Source: Spongilla lacustris (taxonomy: Eukaryota > Porifera > Demospongiae > Spongillida > Spongillidae). Taken from it: DNA of 64,000 nucleotides. Below, one piece after another: positions 38,986 to 51,229 of this stretch (position 1 is its first letter; the number at the start of each line of letters is the position of its first letter). The stretch spans positions 5,765,642-5,829,641 of the forward strand of contig OX442422.1 in the NCBI GenBank assembly GCA_949361645.1. Direction: 5' to 3'. The notes beneath the pieces are model-generated. The model saw only the letters and a list, made by a program, of their open reading frames with translations, was not told where the DNA came from and made no database searches. A program made the position numbers and the translations under genes.

Positions 38986-40892
38986 AAATCTTCCATCATG
39001 TCCATGAGAAAGACAACCTTGAAGAGCAAGGTGTATATGATTTTGTTAATCCACTTTTGGATGAGTTCAAATGCCCAGTAACTGGAGGTGTGCTCACAGA
39101 ACCATACCAGACTTTATGTGGTCATTACATATCTAAAGACGCAGCCTTAAATCTTCCGAAATGTCCACTATGCACAACTGAGGAACCAAACCCTGTACCT
39201 GACCTGTGTAAGAAAAGGGAAGTTTATGCTTTACAGGTACATTGTCATTTTAGAAGCAGAGGATGTTCATGGTCTGGTGCAATGAGTGACCTAAAACAAC
39301 ATTTACAGAAATGTAATTATTTGTTAATTCAATGCAAGTGTGGCAAAGTTGTGAGGTTAGGTAGGATGGAAGATCATCGCACCAACCATTGCTTTCAGCG
39401 ACCATTCCACTGCACTTATTGTGGCCACACCAACAGTTATGAACAGATAGCAAAAACTCATCAACCTATTTGTGCCAGTGAAGACACAGAATGTCCAAAC
39501 AAGTGTAGAGAAGGAATGCACATGCAACGGCAGCATGTGTGTGATCACCTCAAGTGCTGTCCTCAAGAAATGATAGACTGTGAGTATTTATTTGCAGGAT
39601 GTGAGTTCAAATGCAAACGTTGTGACATGAATGAACATACGATATGTGGTATTAAGCATCACTTGAACTTGTTATCTTTGTACAAGCATCAAATTCTACC
39701 TAAGCTGAAAGCATTGCTTGATCAAAATGGAAATTTATTGTCTTCTGCAAATGTGCCCGAACAAATATATAGCCCTCCACCTGAAATAAAAATTGACAAC
39801 GTTGCTTCATTCTTTCATGATTGCAAACCATTGTACAGTGACCCTTTTTACTCTGACTTTGGTGGGTATAGAATGTGTCTAAAGATTTACACTAACAGAG
39901 CTGATGATAGTGTTGGTACTAGTACCCACATATATGTAAGCGTTTGTGTTATGGAAGGAGAGTTTGATAAAGACCTTAGCTTTCCATTTTGTGGGGAGGT
40001 CACTGTTCAGTTACTTGGGACAAGCCTTGGGTATGAAAGAAAGTTTGAATTCAATGGGTTAAAATGGAGAAACTATGTCGGACAAGAATTTATTGCCGAG
40101 AAGGTATTAAGACAAGGGAATGATTATTTGAAAGATGTCAAATTCCTCATTTTTCGAGTAAGCAGTATTGTAAACAATCCTGTAACAATAAAAACAGCTC
40201 CTCCCATATGGACTGGATTTTTACATGTACAGCATGAGCAGTTATTGGAACATATATCTCATTTTCCACACACTGTATACGAATGTGATCTCTGTGCAAT
40301 GGACCTTCAAATGCAACTTAAAGATGATATATACTTGCCTGCACTCTCTCAATATTCAAAGCTAATTCATGAAATGACCAGAAGATTGGAAATTCAAAAC
40401 ACTGCATTGGAAAAAAAAAAGTCTAATTCTATACTTGCCTTCAGGCCTTTTCCAGAGTTCACTATGGATAACTTCAAGAAATATCATGATAGAGATAAAT
40501 CATGGAAGAGTCTGCCATTTTATTCCCATTTCAGAGGCTATAAATTGCGTCTAAGAGTAGATGGTTATGGATATAATCAACACTTAGGAACACATCTCTG
40601 TGTTGTAGTAATCTTAATGAAAGGTCCATTTGATGATTATCTAAAGTTTCCATTTTATGGATCAATCACTGTTCAGTTGGTGGATCAATACTCTGGTAAA
40701 AACCATCATGAATCTACAATTGAATTCCAAGAAAACCATCCACAGTCAGTAGTTGGTAGGCCAAAAGGCAAAGAAAATCAAGGTCTTGGAGAATTAAATT
40801 ATTTTCCTTTAAAAAAATTATTTTCTACTGAGAGATTTTTGAAAAACAATTCACTTCATATCAGAGTTACAAGAATAGTGATAAACTCTTAA
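38986..40892 (+). CDS. TRAF-like protein with half-RING, TRAF zinc fingers and two MATH domains
   Basis: The main exon follows an acceptor (TTATTTTTTATAG) at 38985. The frame runs open through the RING, and no ATG precedes it, so at least one 5' exon is missing from this call. Numbering from the Leu at 39057, the RING-like part has C6-P-V-T9, C21-G-H23, S26 and C36-P-L-C39. That keeps the second zinc site (C21, H23, C36, C39) and loses the first. TRAF-type zinc fingers cover about 55-195. MATH domain 1 (about 245-380) contains FGGYRMCLKIYTN and SFPFCGEVTVQLL; MATH domain 2 (about 460-610) contains FRGYKLRLRVDGYG and KFPFYGSITVQLVD. The order matches the gene at 54.5-57.9 kb, a clear paralogue. 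It is likely a cytosolic adaptor, with targets unknown. MATH domains usually bind receptor tails or substrates. Confidence 0.88.
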
Positions 40893-42603
40893 CAAACAAT
40901 GCATAAAGTGAAGGCGATGAAGAATTAAATCATTTTCTTTTAAAGAATTTTCTATAAAAAATTCTCTTTGTATCAAAGTTTCAAACTCTTATGTGAAAAA
41001 TGTTATCATCTTCAGAGACTTGAAAACGTCTAGCACTAGAGTACATGTACATTTATCATGCTTGAAAGTTAATGTTAACACAAATGTACTGCACATGTCA
41101 ACATGTGATGATTATTATGTCAAATTGTGATATGTAATGTGATTATTTTCCTTTATGAATTATTTTATACTGAGAGATGTTTGAAAAACCATATCAGAGT
41201 TTTAAAAGAATAACTATGAACTCTTTTTAAAAAAACTTCATCAAAAAAATTACGAAGATAATTAATAGACCATAAGAATGATAAAGTTTTCCTTTTTTAA
41301 AGTTTCAGTAAATGTTTATCTGCAGGTACCTTAATTAAACCCATAGAGCAAACACCTCATCTCTTTGCTCGCTTTTTAATGCCAAAAGGAAATACACTAA
41401 TAAATAATCCAAATTGACTATTGTTCTATGCGCCAACATCATTACGAAGCATTACGTCTAATTAAATTTGGCGATTAAGAGAAATCCAAAATACTATTAC
41501 ATTGGCGCGAGCTGTCTTCCTGCCAATACCCAGCTGGATCGGTCACAATTTTTATCGCATATTAGGTCACCAGTTTTATGCGGAAGTGCCTATTAAACAG
41601 GCGGCGTGGTCAGACAATTTTCTAATGTGCGAAGTGATCTTCGCTTTGATAAGCTTGCCACCCGTTTGGGGTTAAAGAGTTAATTTTTTTTTAACACACA
41701 GTAGAGAGGTGTCTTCTTTGTTCGAACACAAATCATTATTTGTGCTCCACTTCAAGGGCCTATCAATCGTTTTCTGAAATAAAAATAACCCCTATCAGGC
41801 CGCATGAAATAAATGACAACCTTTTTAGTTTTGCATTGCTAATATGACTTTCCTTGTCAGATAAATGCTGTTACGTAGCCGTGCCATATGTATATATAAT
41901 ATTTGCCAGTTATAATATAACTTTTATCATGTATAATCATAACGTCGCGCGAAAAATAAAATTAATTAATACGCAAATATAGTCTTTTCAGTTGTACGGC
42001 TTTAAACACGTTGGTGTGCTCAATGGCGGGGAGAATCTCTGTGAGTGTCTGTATATTACTGTTCCTTATTCCGTTCGTAAGAGTGTGAATGTGGTGCGTC
42101 GAAGTAACAATACAAGTACGTCAACCTTTCTAACCCTCCTAGTACGCCCAAACATGTGAATGGCCAATATGTAGCGCGTGTTTAAAACGGATTAATCTGG
42201 TATATGTTTGTGTCACATCGTGGGATACGTACGTACCAGTTTGACCACATGAATTAGTTGCCGTACTGGACTACTACTACTGCATGACACTTAATATATT
42301 CATGGTGCTAGTGTATGTAATGTACTTGGGGCTATTCCATGATTTAACGTACTAACATACCCCCCCCCCCCCCCCTCCGCCCCAACTTTTTCCAGGACAA
42401 GCATATGTTGCTCCAGCCCTCCTTCTAACTAAGTGACCTCCTCCCTCCCCCCTCCCCGACACTCATCTGCAAGGGTGTACGTGTGTACGTGTATGTGCAT
42501 GTGCATGTTGTGTGTGTATGTGTGTGGGTGTGTTCGTAGAGAGCTCAAGATGATGGCTTTCTCACACCTCATCTCTCAGTTACTATAAAGATTGTACAAA
42601 ATA
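40893..42603. other. No gene seen
   Basis: 3' flank of the MATH gene, with an ATTAAA at about 40924 as a weak poly(A) candidate. A C-run (42361-42375) and a short GT-rich stretch (42476-42535) lie at the far end. The GAGAGATTTTTGAAAAA part of the gene end reappears in degraded form near 41170, perhaps a small internal duplication. Confidence 0.4.
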
Positions 42604-42816
42604 GTTCTGTTTCTGTATGAGAGATGCTACACGGCATGGAAGAACACATAGTTTTTAGCTTTGCAAATATTTGGCAATGCTGTGAATCACAGCGAGCTAT
42701 TGCATTACATTGGCTAATTCCTCCAGATGCAAAGAGAAATGTGACAATCATTTTGTCATTGACGACACATTTCATGGTCATGAACACCACCATTCTATTA
42801 CAAAGTTGTGTCTAAG

Positions 42817-42975
42817 CTATGGTTCGCCACTCAAAATGTGCATTTGGATTACACACGACCAACCCTGTTAGGAGGAGATGCATGTTGAGTTATACCATAC
42901 GTCTAATCAGCATACCTTAACTTCAACGGGTTGTTGAACGGGCTGCGGTTTCTTTTTATTGTCATTGCCATTCAT
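42817..42975 (-). CDS. CaaX micro-gene copy A (CaaX disrupted), two exons
   Basis: Exon 1 is 42975-42916, coding MNGNDNKKKPQPVQQPVEVK; a 51-bp intron (GTATGC...CCTAACAG) follows; exon 2 is 42864-42817. The second exon begins GWSCVI as in copy B, but an indel removed the Leu codon and stop, and the frame runs on through QMHILSGEP before a stop. The C-terminal Cys is therefore not four residues from the end and prenylation would be lost. It is probably a decayed paralogue, or the product has changed function. Confidence 0.5.
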
Positions 42976-43486
42976 CTTTATACCAATGTGGACATTGAAG
43001 ATAATGTATGTAATTGAACCATTGACATGTCGAGTATTTGGTTTTAGGTTTGCATATTAGTACTGAGTGCATTTTTGGATTTGATATACATGCCAATGTT
43101 TGCTGTTTGTTTGGTGATTTCAGGAACAAGGGGGGTACTTACCTTTAAAAACCGTTGCTTGAAGAGGAAATGTAAATGCTATTGTTTTAGCACAACCTTG
43201 CAGCCTTTATATACAGCTGTCGAATAATTGTGCTGCGGAAGTGGTACATACGGTGCAGATGGGTAAACAAGGGGGTTTAAGGGGAGTTTGTATTTGTGGC
43301 CTGCATGTAGGGTGCATTCTGGCCAGCGGCTAAGGATAAGATAAGCATATCTATCAGACCGTATGGTCACTCATTGGTGAAATACCAGATCTGGTGGTTT
43401 GTCATGCATGTGTGTCTAACTAAGCAAGACTGTCAAAGTGTGCATGTATATGTTAATGTATGTTCATGTTTATCTTATGTGAGATT

Positions 43487-43774
43487 TCAAGCCGCCTTGG
43501 ATATGTGATCCCCCCCCCTCACCATTGGGTGTGCAATACATGTACATGTAAATGTTCTACATGTGTATATAGTTCTATGTACGCTTGCATTTTGTTTGAT
43601 GTGAGGCATTGACTTGTCCAGCATCGACATGTAGGTCTGGCACACAAAACACCTATGATACACTGGTGCTGTGCAGCTTGAGATTTGCCCCGGATAGGTC
43701 ATCCAACATATTGCAACATGACACTGGCATGAGCGTGGCCTTGCTGCAGATACAACATTCCTCTTACATGACAA
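43487..43774 (-). CDS. Cys-rich ORF, copy 1 of a duplicated pair (95 codons, hypothetical)
   Basis: The open frame contains CQCHVAICWMTYPGQISSC followed by HRCFVCQTYMSMLDKSM. It is conserved with only a few residue changes in the second tandem unit. The Cys/His spacing could bind zinc, but no family is recognised. The last third runs into an ACATGT repeat (CTCTCIAH-like), which is unlikely to be coding. It lies between two CaaX micro-genes on the same strand and could equally be non-coding duplicated sequence. Confidence 0.25.
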   Translation of the reverse strand: MSCKRNVVSAARPRSCQCHVAICWMTYPGQISSCTAPVYHRCFVCQTYMSMLDKSMPHIKQNASVHRTIYTCRTFTCTCIAHPMVRGGDHISKAA

Positions 43775-44454
43775 AGCCTTTGAGTTATCCCCTCAGTTAA
43801 ACCCATGTGCTTTAGGCGAAAATGGGTTTATGGGCTACACAGGTCATTTGACGAACATGGGCATGATATTTTGGGAGGCGTATTTCAGACCATACTGTTG
43901 ATATCACTCTTTGCCCATTACCAAATGGTTATCAATACATCTATATAACTGGGTTTTTTCTTGTATTGGTACTGAGACGTGGTGAAGGCTGTATTCATGT
44001 GATATGTATGTGTTTAGGCTGTACATGTACAGTTTACATTTTATTAGATGTGGCAATAAATCATAAGCAACATGATTCTGAAACTAGCTATTTTAGGACA
44101 TTCAAAAACTGGGCTAATATGTTCTCCGTGGTGGAATGCTTTGTGCATACATGTAAAAGAGGTCCAAAATACAATGTACATGTTTCTGTTTCTGTATGAG
44201 AGGCGCTACACGGCATGGAAGAACACATAGTTGTTGCTTTTATAGCTTTGCAAATATTTGGCAATGCTGTGAATCACAGCGAGCAATTACATTCCGTTGG
44301 CTTATTCCTCCAGATGCAAAGAAATGTGGCAATCAAATCATTTTGTCATTGACGACCAAACTTTACATTTCATGGTCGTCATGTACACCATTCTATTACA
44401 AAGTTATGTCTAAGCTATGGTTCGCCACTCAAAATGTGGCACCACATTTATCCA

Positions 44455-44598
44455 TTAAAGGATTACACACCACCAACCCTGTTAGGAGGAGATGCAAGTT
44501 GAGTTATACCATACATTTAATCAGCATACCTTATCTTCAACAGGTTCTTGAACTGGCTTTGGTTTGTTTTTATCCTCATTTTTGTCATTGCCATTCAT
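44455..44598 (-). CDS. CaaX micro-gene copy B, 30 aa, ends in CVIL
   Basis: Exon 1 is 44598-44530 (23 codons, starting MNGNDKNEDKNKPKPV, rich in Lys, Asp, Pro and Glu). The intron is 51 bp, with donor GTATGC and a pyrimidine-rich acceptor (CATCTCCTCCTAACAG). Exon 2 is 44478-44455 and codes GWWCVIL then stop. Phase is 0. CVIL at the very C-terminus is a CaaX box, and a final Leu favours geranylgeranylation by GGTase-I. The start has AAAGATG context. Fungal lipopeptide pheromone precursors and G-protein gamma subunits also end in CaaX; the protein is far too short for a gamma subunit. The role is unknown: perhaps a membrane-tethered or secreted lipopeptide. Confidence 0.65.
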
Positions 44599-45111
44599 CT
44601 TTATACCAATGTGGACATAGAAGATAATATATGTATGTAATTGAACCATTGACATGTCGAGTATTTGGTTTTAGGTTTGCATATTAGTACAGAGTGCATT
44701 TTTGGATTTGATATACATGCCAATGTTAGATTTTTTTTGGTGATTTCAGGAACAAGGGGGGTACTTACCTTTAAAAACTGTTGCTTGAAGAGGAAATGTA
44801 AATGCTATTATTTTAGTACAACCTTGCAGCCTTTATATACAGCTGTCGAATAATTGTGCTGCGGAAGTGGTACATACGGTACTGCAGATGGGTAAACAAG
44901 GGGGTTTAAGGGGAGTTTGTATTTGTGGCCTGCATGTAGGGTGCATTCTGGCGGCTTTGGATAAGATAAGCATATCTATCAGACCGTATGGTCACTCATT
45001 GGTGAAATACCAGATCTGGTGGTTTGTCATGCATGTGTGTCTAACTAAGCAAGACTGTCAAAGTGTGCATGTGTATGTTAATGTATGTTCATGTTTATCT
45101 TATGTGAGATT

Positions 45112-45396
45112 TCAAGCCTCCTTGGATATTTGATCCTCCCTCACCACCAGGTGTGCAATACATGTACATGTAAATGTTCTACATGTGTATATAGTTCTAT
45201 GTACGCTTGCATTTTGTTTGATGTGAGGCATTGACTTGTCCAGCATCGACATGTAGGTCTGGCACACAAAACACCTATGATACACTGGTGCTGTGCAGCT
45301 TGAGATTTGCCCCGGATAGGTCATCCAACATATTGCAACATGACACTGGCATCTGCGTGGCCTTGCTGCAGATACAACATTCCTCTTACATGACAA
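45112..45396 (-). CDS. Cys-rich ORF, copy 2 of the duplicated pair (94 codons, hypothetical)
   Basis: Same reading frame and nearly the same residues as the ORF at 43487-43774, including CWMTYPGQISSC and HRCFVCQTYMSMLDKSM. One codon is lost near the end. An open frame kept in both copies is weak evidence of coding, because the copies are very similar overall. Confidence 0.25.
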   Translation of the reverse strand: MSCKRNVVSAARPRRCQCHVAICWMTYPGQISSCTAPVYHRCFVCQTYMSMLDKSMPHIKQNASVHRTIYTCRTFTCTCIAHLVVREDQISKEA

Positions 45397-46430
45397 AGCC
45401 GTTGAGGTATCCCCTCAGTTAAACCCATGTGCTTTAGGCGAAAACGGGTTTATGGGCTACACAGGTCATTTGACGAACATGGGCATGATATTTTGGGAGG
45501 CGTATTTCAGACCATACTGTTGATATCACTCTTTGCCCAATACCACATGGTTATCAATACATCTATATTTTTTTCTTGTATTTGTATTGAGATGTGGTGA
45601 AGGATGTACATATTCATGTGATAAGTATGTGTTTAAGCTGTACATGTCCTGTTTGATGTGGCAATAATTTATAAGCAACATGTTTCTCAAACTAGCTATT
45701 TTAGGACATTCAAAAGCTGGGCTAATATGTTCTACGTGATGTAATGCTTTGTGTGATAAGAGGTCCAACATACAATGTACATGTACATACATGTAAATAC
45801 TGTACATCCATGTGCCTAATAATGTGTCATCCTCATGCTGTGCATCAAGGGATTCTGTACCACATGGTCTGAAGGAGATTTACTTTTAAATACTGAAAGG
45901 TGTTTTCAGCACTCAACTGGGAAGGCACACAATTATTCTTGAATTTGGGACCTCATGATTAAGCTCGTTTAAGGAGTTGTTATGGAATAAATATTTTGCA
46001 ACAAAACGGGGTTATATTTGGCATGTACAAGGAAAGTAATCCTTAAATGCTACCAAGAGTTGCGGGATTTTTATAGCTTCACTTTATCATTTTCTGTGTT
46101 GTGTGACACAACATACATACACATCTCTGTGTATGATACAGTTGTTATTGCCAATAAATAGATACTGCCAAATTCTGGCAAAAGCTGTACCATGTACTGA
46201 GAACTTGCAAGCAACACATCACTATGCCTGTCCTTGTTTGTATTGATAAGTTTTGTTTGGCTCTAGATTTATTTTTATTTTTAATCTTCTGGATATGATA
46301 GGCATGTACATACAATGCCAAGCTACATGGGCATATGTTCTCTACAATGTCCAAACTGCTACTGGTAGAAAGGTCTGCCTACATGTACTAAAAGTTCTCT
46401 ATTGTTGCATGTTGGCACCATGTTTTCCCT

Positions 46431-46572
46431 TCAAAGGATTATGCAGTTACAGACATCCTGTAAAAAAAAGGGGGGGGGGGGGGGGGGGGGAATGCATTTG
46501 TAATTATGTCACACATGTACAGATTACCTTAGGTTTGACTGGCTCAACCTCTTTTTTGCGACCGTCTGCCAT
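46431..46572 (-). CDS. CaaX micro-gene copy C, 23 aa, ends in CIIL
   Basis: Exon 1 is 46572-46528 and codes MADGRKKEVEPVKPK. A 70-bp intron (GTAATC...) ends in a long poly-C/poly-T tract and TTACAG. Exon 2 is 46457-46431 and codes DVCNCIIL then stop. Phase is 0. The start has AAAGATGG context. The exon layout, the basic/proline-rich leader ending in Pro-Val-x-x-Lys, and the terminal CaaX match copy B although the sequences have diverged strongly, so the shared ending is unlikely to be chance. CIIL predicts geranylgeranylation. Confidence 0.65.
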
Positions 46573-47393
46573 CTTTCTGTGATACAATAGTTAATGCATT
46601 TCATTTAAATATTATTGCCTTTCATAGTGTTTTGTTACATCATGTCTTGAGTTGCATGCATGTAATTGTCTTTATCCAATTTTTATTAGGCTTAATGGTC
46701 AAACAAATGAGACTTACCACAAGAAATTGTTGTTTTTCAATGCAGCGTCCAGCTCAAGGAAATGAAAATGATATTTACGCAGGAGCATTTATACCATGCT
46801 GATGAATGATTCTACATGCATACCACCTCAAGCCGCCCATACATGGTGGAATTTATGGAGGCGTATTTCAGACCACACTATTGGCTTTTCAGCATAGTCT
46901 GCACCCAATACAGGTATGATTTTCAATACAGTAGTCATGTGCTCACGTCTTCATTGGTTAATGTACATGTATGTGTATGATGATGAATAGCAGTGTCCTC
47001 ATACACACCAACATGTACATGCTTGCACTTGTAATGCGGTGAAGTTGTATCTAAATCTTTTTATAAATGTGGTAATATCCATTGCAGATTGCTAATTTAT
47101 TATTTGTTATGAGTATAGCTGTACTTACAGTACTATAAGTACCAGTAAACATAAGTGAAAAATCAGTGTATCAAGACCTCTTTTTTTTCTGCGCTGTAGA
47201 TTTTCTGTCAGCGTTTACATTTTTTTGAGCATGCACATGCACTCCGCATCCAGAGATGCACTGTTAATAGAATGGTGTAGTTAAGGAAGGGTGTACTCAA
47301 ATGTGTACTGAAGGGCGTATTAAATGGTGAAGTGGGAGGGTACACTCAATGGTGTACAAGGTTCAGCTGAAAGAGTTGTACTGAAAGTTGTAC
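46573..47393. other. No gene seen
   Basis: Upstream flank of micro-gene C. Contains the partial third copy of the duplicated block near 46855-46930. Confidence 0.4.
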
Positions 47394-47830
47394 TGAAGGG
47401 TGCAATGGTGTTAGAATGGTGTACTGAATGTTGTGATGGTGTTAGCATAGTGTACTGTAGGGTCTAATGGTGCTAGAATTGTGTAGTTTAGGGTCAAATG
47501 GTGTTAGAATGGTGTACTGTAGGGTGTAATGGTGTTAGAATGGTGTACTTAATGTTGTAATGGTGTTAGAATGGTGTACTGAAGGTTGAAATGGTGTTAG
47601 AAGAGTGTACTGAAGGGTGTAATATTGTTAGAAGGGTGTACTATGGGGTGTGATGGTATTATAATGGTGTACTGAGGAGTGTAATTGTGTTAGAAGGGTG
47701 TACTGTAGGTATGATGGTGTTATAAGGGTGCACTGAAGAGTGTAATTGTGTTAGAAGGGTGTACTGAAGGGTATAGTGGTGTATAGGAAGGTGTACTGAT
47801 GGTGTACTGTAGAAAAGTATGATGAAGGAG
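47394..47830. repeat. 31-bp minisatellite
   Basis: About 14 imperfect tandem copies of GGTGTAATGGTGTTAGAATG + GTGTACTGAAG. The repetitive Ser-Thr-Pro ORF on the minus strand (47659-47877) is its translation. Confidence 0.9.
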
Positions 47831-50800
47831 GGCGTACTAAGCAGTGGGTGTACATTGCTATGAGTAAGTCGATTCAACCCTATATCTACAAGTAGATCGA
47901 TTGGTTATCTATAGGTTGCCCCTTGGGAGCAGTTTATCGACTGACCGCTATCTCAAAAGTAGGGCCAGGGCTTCCTGTGACCTTTGTGTATGCAGTTAGA
48001 GTGGATTCCATTGGTGGAACACAGTTGCCCAACACAACTGTAGGATATGAATTTGTCATAACAAGACTCCATTTATTGTGATTGCCTATCTGAATTCCCT
48101 CCTTTGGGTCAAGCTGAGAAACCTCAGCTGAGCCTTATGTAGACACCCCTGTTTGTGAGCATGCATCTCTCCCACAGCAGCTGCATGTTCACATTTCTAG
48201 CATGATTCTTAGCACAGTGCTATGCACAGCTGCCTTAGGTGTGGTATTGTAAATACTTGATTTATGGATGAGGGTGACTGATGTGGAGAAGAAAAATAGT
48301 ATACCGTGTCATTACCTAATATAACACGTGTACATGTACGTGTCTTACACACTGTACATGTGCTATGTACAATGTCTGTACCTTCCCCACTGATAATTAA
48401 CAAATAAAAGTTCAGCTTTTGTTTTTCTTTGGCTTCCATTTGTAAGTGATTTGTGAGCTGATGTTACGTGATGTAAGCTTTTTCTCCTCGGCCGGTGTAT
48501 CTCTAGAACTCATATTTTAAATAAATGAATAAAAATAAAAAGCGTTGATCAGCTGACGCGTATGTTTAGCTAGTACATTTGTAAACTGTTCATGTAACGT
48601 GGAATCAATGTATCTTATGTTTATTATTCGGCACAGTAGTTAGGTATTTACGCTGTGCGTGTGTGAGTAGTGAGCGCATTGGAAGAATGTACGAGTTGAA
48701 AGGGTGTGTTCCATTTCGATTACGGTACCTGTAGGCTGTACGCACATGTACGTCCACGAGGAGACGTTGTATATTATCGCTCGGACGGGCCGGGTTTATA
48801 GCGCATGTAAGCAGCAACATGGAAATTGGAATTAATCACGCGAACACAAGTGCCGTGGACCGGTGCACTTCGCGCGTTCGCAGCTGGCTATCCTCGCATG
48901 CATGCCATGGAGAAATCAACACGTTTAATTAATTATGTCACGTGATTTGAATCCTAATACGGAGCGTAGCGAGATTGAATCAGTTAAACATAAACATATT
49001 TGTCTATAGTGAGCGTGCCAAAACTCGTCTTATTTCGTAAGTGATTGAAGCCAAAAAAATCTGAATCATACATGTATATTACTTCATTGGTTTACTGTTT
49101 TAACACCTTGTTAGATAGTTTGAAATTGTTTTCAAAATGTGATTTAAGCCGCATATTATATATCGTCAAAAAAATCTACATTCCAAGATACTTTATATCA
49201 TGGTGATGCGTTTCGTTGCGAGCACCACGCTATTCGAAAGATCACAAAGGAAATGTACCTGAATTAATAGGGTACGCAAAACAAAAACTGTCCCAGTTGA
49301 GTTATAATCAGTATAGAGATATAAAGAAGTGTGCAGCCTTAACCAAAACTTTAAAATACATAGTCTTGCTGATAACATACATAGGGATGCATTGGATTTC
49401 GCTTCAATAAGCAACTAACACTTACCATTGGTCATGTTAAGAAAAAAGGTTAATAGTACACGTATAACTATATGTACTGAGTGATTAGATTATGGTACAA
49501 ACTGATATAAATCTAACTGCTAGTACAATTTCAATTTTTAATGCAAAGCTGACATAACAATACATGTACAAGCAGATTCATGTATTCAGTTCACTTATCC
49601 CCTTCTTCAACTTCATCCGTTTTCCAATAGGTTACAATGACTTTAGAAATTTGGGCTTTGTAAAAGGATTCACACAAACTACATGCCCATTATCAGAGTA
49701 CATTCTTCTACCAAAGATGTTCAGAGACCATATATCTGACAAAAGGTTTAGTACTGTAGTTATTTGATGAGGTAGGATTTAATCTTCGTTCTCTACAACT
49801 TTTTTTTTCAATACTTCTCCTAAATGTATCCTTGTTCTTCTTTCTTAACTTTTTGTCCGGCACAACTGACCTGTGTTATGCAAAAAAAATTGCTGTTAAT
49901 CTGGTGGGTGAAAGAACACAACCATAGTAGTGTTTTATTGATCTTACTTTTAACTTTACTATCTAGAATCCCACTTTCGTGCTTGTGCCTGGGCCAACTT
50001 AATCATTGCATTGTTTTTTTTTGCACTTAGCAATTTAGAACAGAGTGCTTTTTTTTCAATTTTGACTTTCTGTATCATGCTTTTTGAAGATACTGTTTGG
50101 ATTAGCATTTTAACACTAGCAAGTACTCAACCTCATTTGATGTATAAAAAGCACTTTTTCTTTCCTCATATTTAGTGTAGCTAGATCTAAGGTTTATTGG
50201 TATGGATTGGAAAGTGTCAGTTTGGCTAGTGTTGCAAGCATTGACCGATGAAAGTGGATCTTTGAATGTATTTGTTTGGCATTCATTTAAATGCAATTCA
50301 AATTTGCAGTAAGCCATTTCTTATATCAGGAGCTAGAAGGGATCCATGCTCACTCACATCCTTTTATGTATATTCATTCATGAGCCTCTTGAGATCAATA
50401 ACTATCTTCATTCTAAATAGCAACAAGCATTGGTTGTGCAATTGCGCATCAGTAATGCCCGTATATATATAATTAAACATGAATATTTGGCTTGAAAAAA
50501 ACACTGCCCCATGGGCATCATCAAATTGCAATGTTATAACGAATATCATTTACAACTTAGTTGATCGAAGAGTGGGTGTGCAATAAATAGGGTAGTCACA
50601 AAATATTTTATTGTAAGGAATGGCTATGTGCATATGTATTGTAGACAAAGAATCCAATTAAACCTACTTATTTAAAATATAAAGATTTGTGTGTTCTTTT
50701 TTCATGCAGACCAACACATAACGCCTGGGTAGTTAAAGCACCCTTTGGGCATCATACAAACGTCCTCATACTTTGTAATACGATGATTCAATATCTGATT

Positions 50801-51195
50801 AAAATAACAATATACATCCCATGATAGTTGGTTCACAATCAGAGTCAAGATTCATTCTCAAAATTATACTACGAATTGAATGCGTCAAAACAAAAATAGA
50901 TCAGGAACCAGCTTGAAATTAGGCAATGGTGTTGCATTCTACAACTAATCGGCTCACTAAATCAAGCTGCGTAGTCGGACTAACCATGCAGATAATCGAA
51001 CAAGTTTCTTCGCTTGTTTGCGACCTTTTTCCAACTTTATGAAATACGTGTCCAGTTTTCGACGTAGTTTTATATCATCGATTTACGGACCCACTTACGC
51101 GATTTATCAAAGTACCTAACCTTGCTTAAAAGGGGCATGGTGAGGGGGACCACCCCAAAGTTGTAAAGTTGTAGAGCTCATGGAAACTTCCTAAA
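47831..51195. other. No gene seen
   Basis: AT-rich with short chance ORFs. The ORF at 49216-49410 (+) has no recognisable domain. Confidence 0.4.
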
Positions 51196-51197
51196 GT

Positions 51198-51228
<31 letters not shown>
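51196..51228. repeat. Poly-G run
   Basis: About 30 uninterrupted G. Confidence 0.95.

Positions 51229-51229
<1 letters not shown>

Larger units (their letters stand above)
42604..45786. repeat. Tandem duplication, two units of about 1.6 kb
   Basis: Unit 1 (42604-44181) and unit 2 (44182-45786) align almost end to end. Both start with TTCTGTTTCTGTATGAGAG and share, in the same order, the CaaX micro-gene, the TTTGGGCTACACAGG-type block, the Cys-rich ORF and the ACATGT run. Indels of up to a few tens of bases separate them. A third, partial unit follows around 46.4-46.93 kb (a CaaX micro-gene and the GGAGGCGTATTTCAGACCA block). Confidence 0.9.

Noticed and set aside
44196..44627. 143-codon plus-strand ORF containing FANIWQCCESQRA
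   Set aside because: Its counterpart in the other tandem unit is broken, and it overlaps CaaX micro-gene B antisense; no domain.
47659..47877. Ser/Thr/Pro repeat ORF
   Set aside because: Translation of the 31-bp minisatellite.
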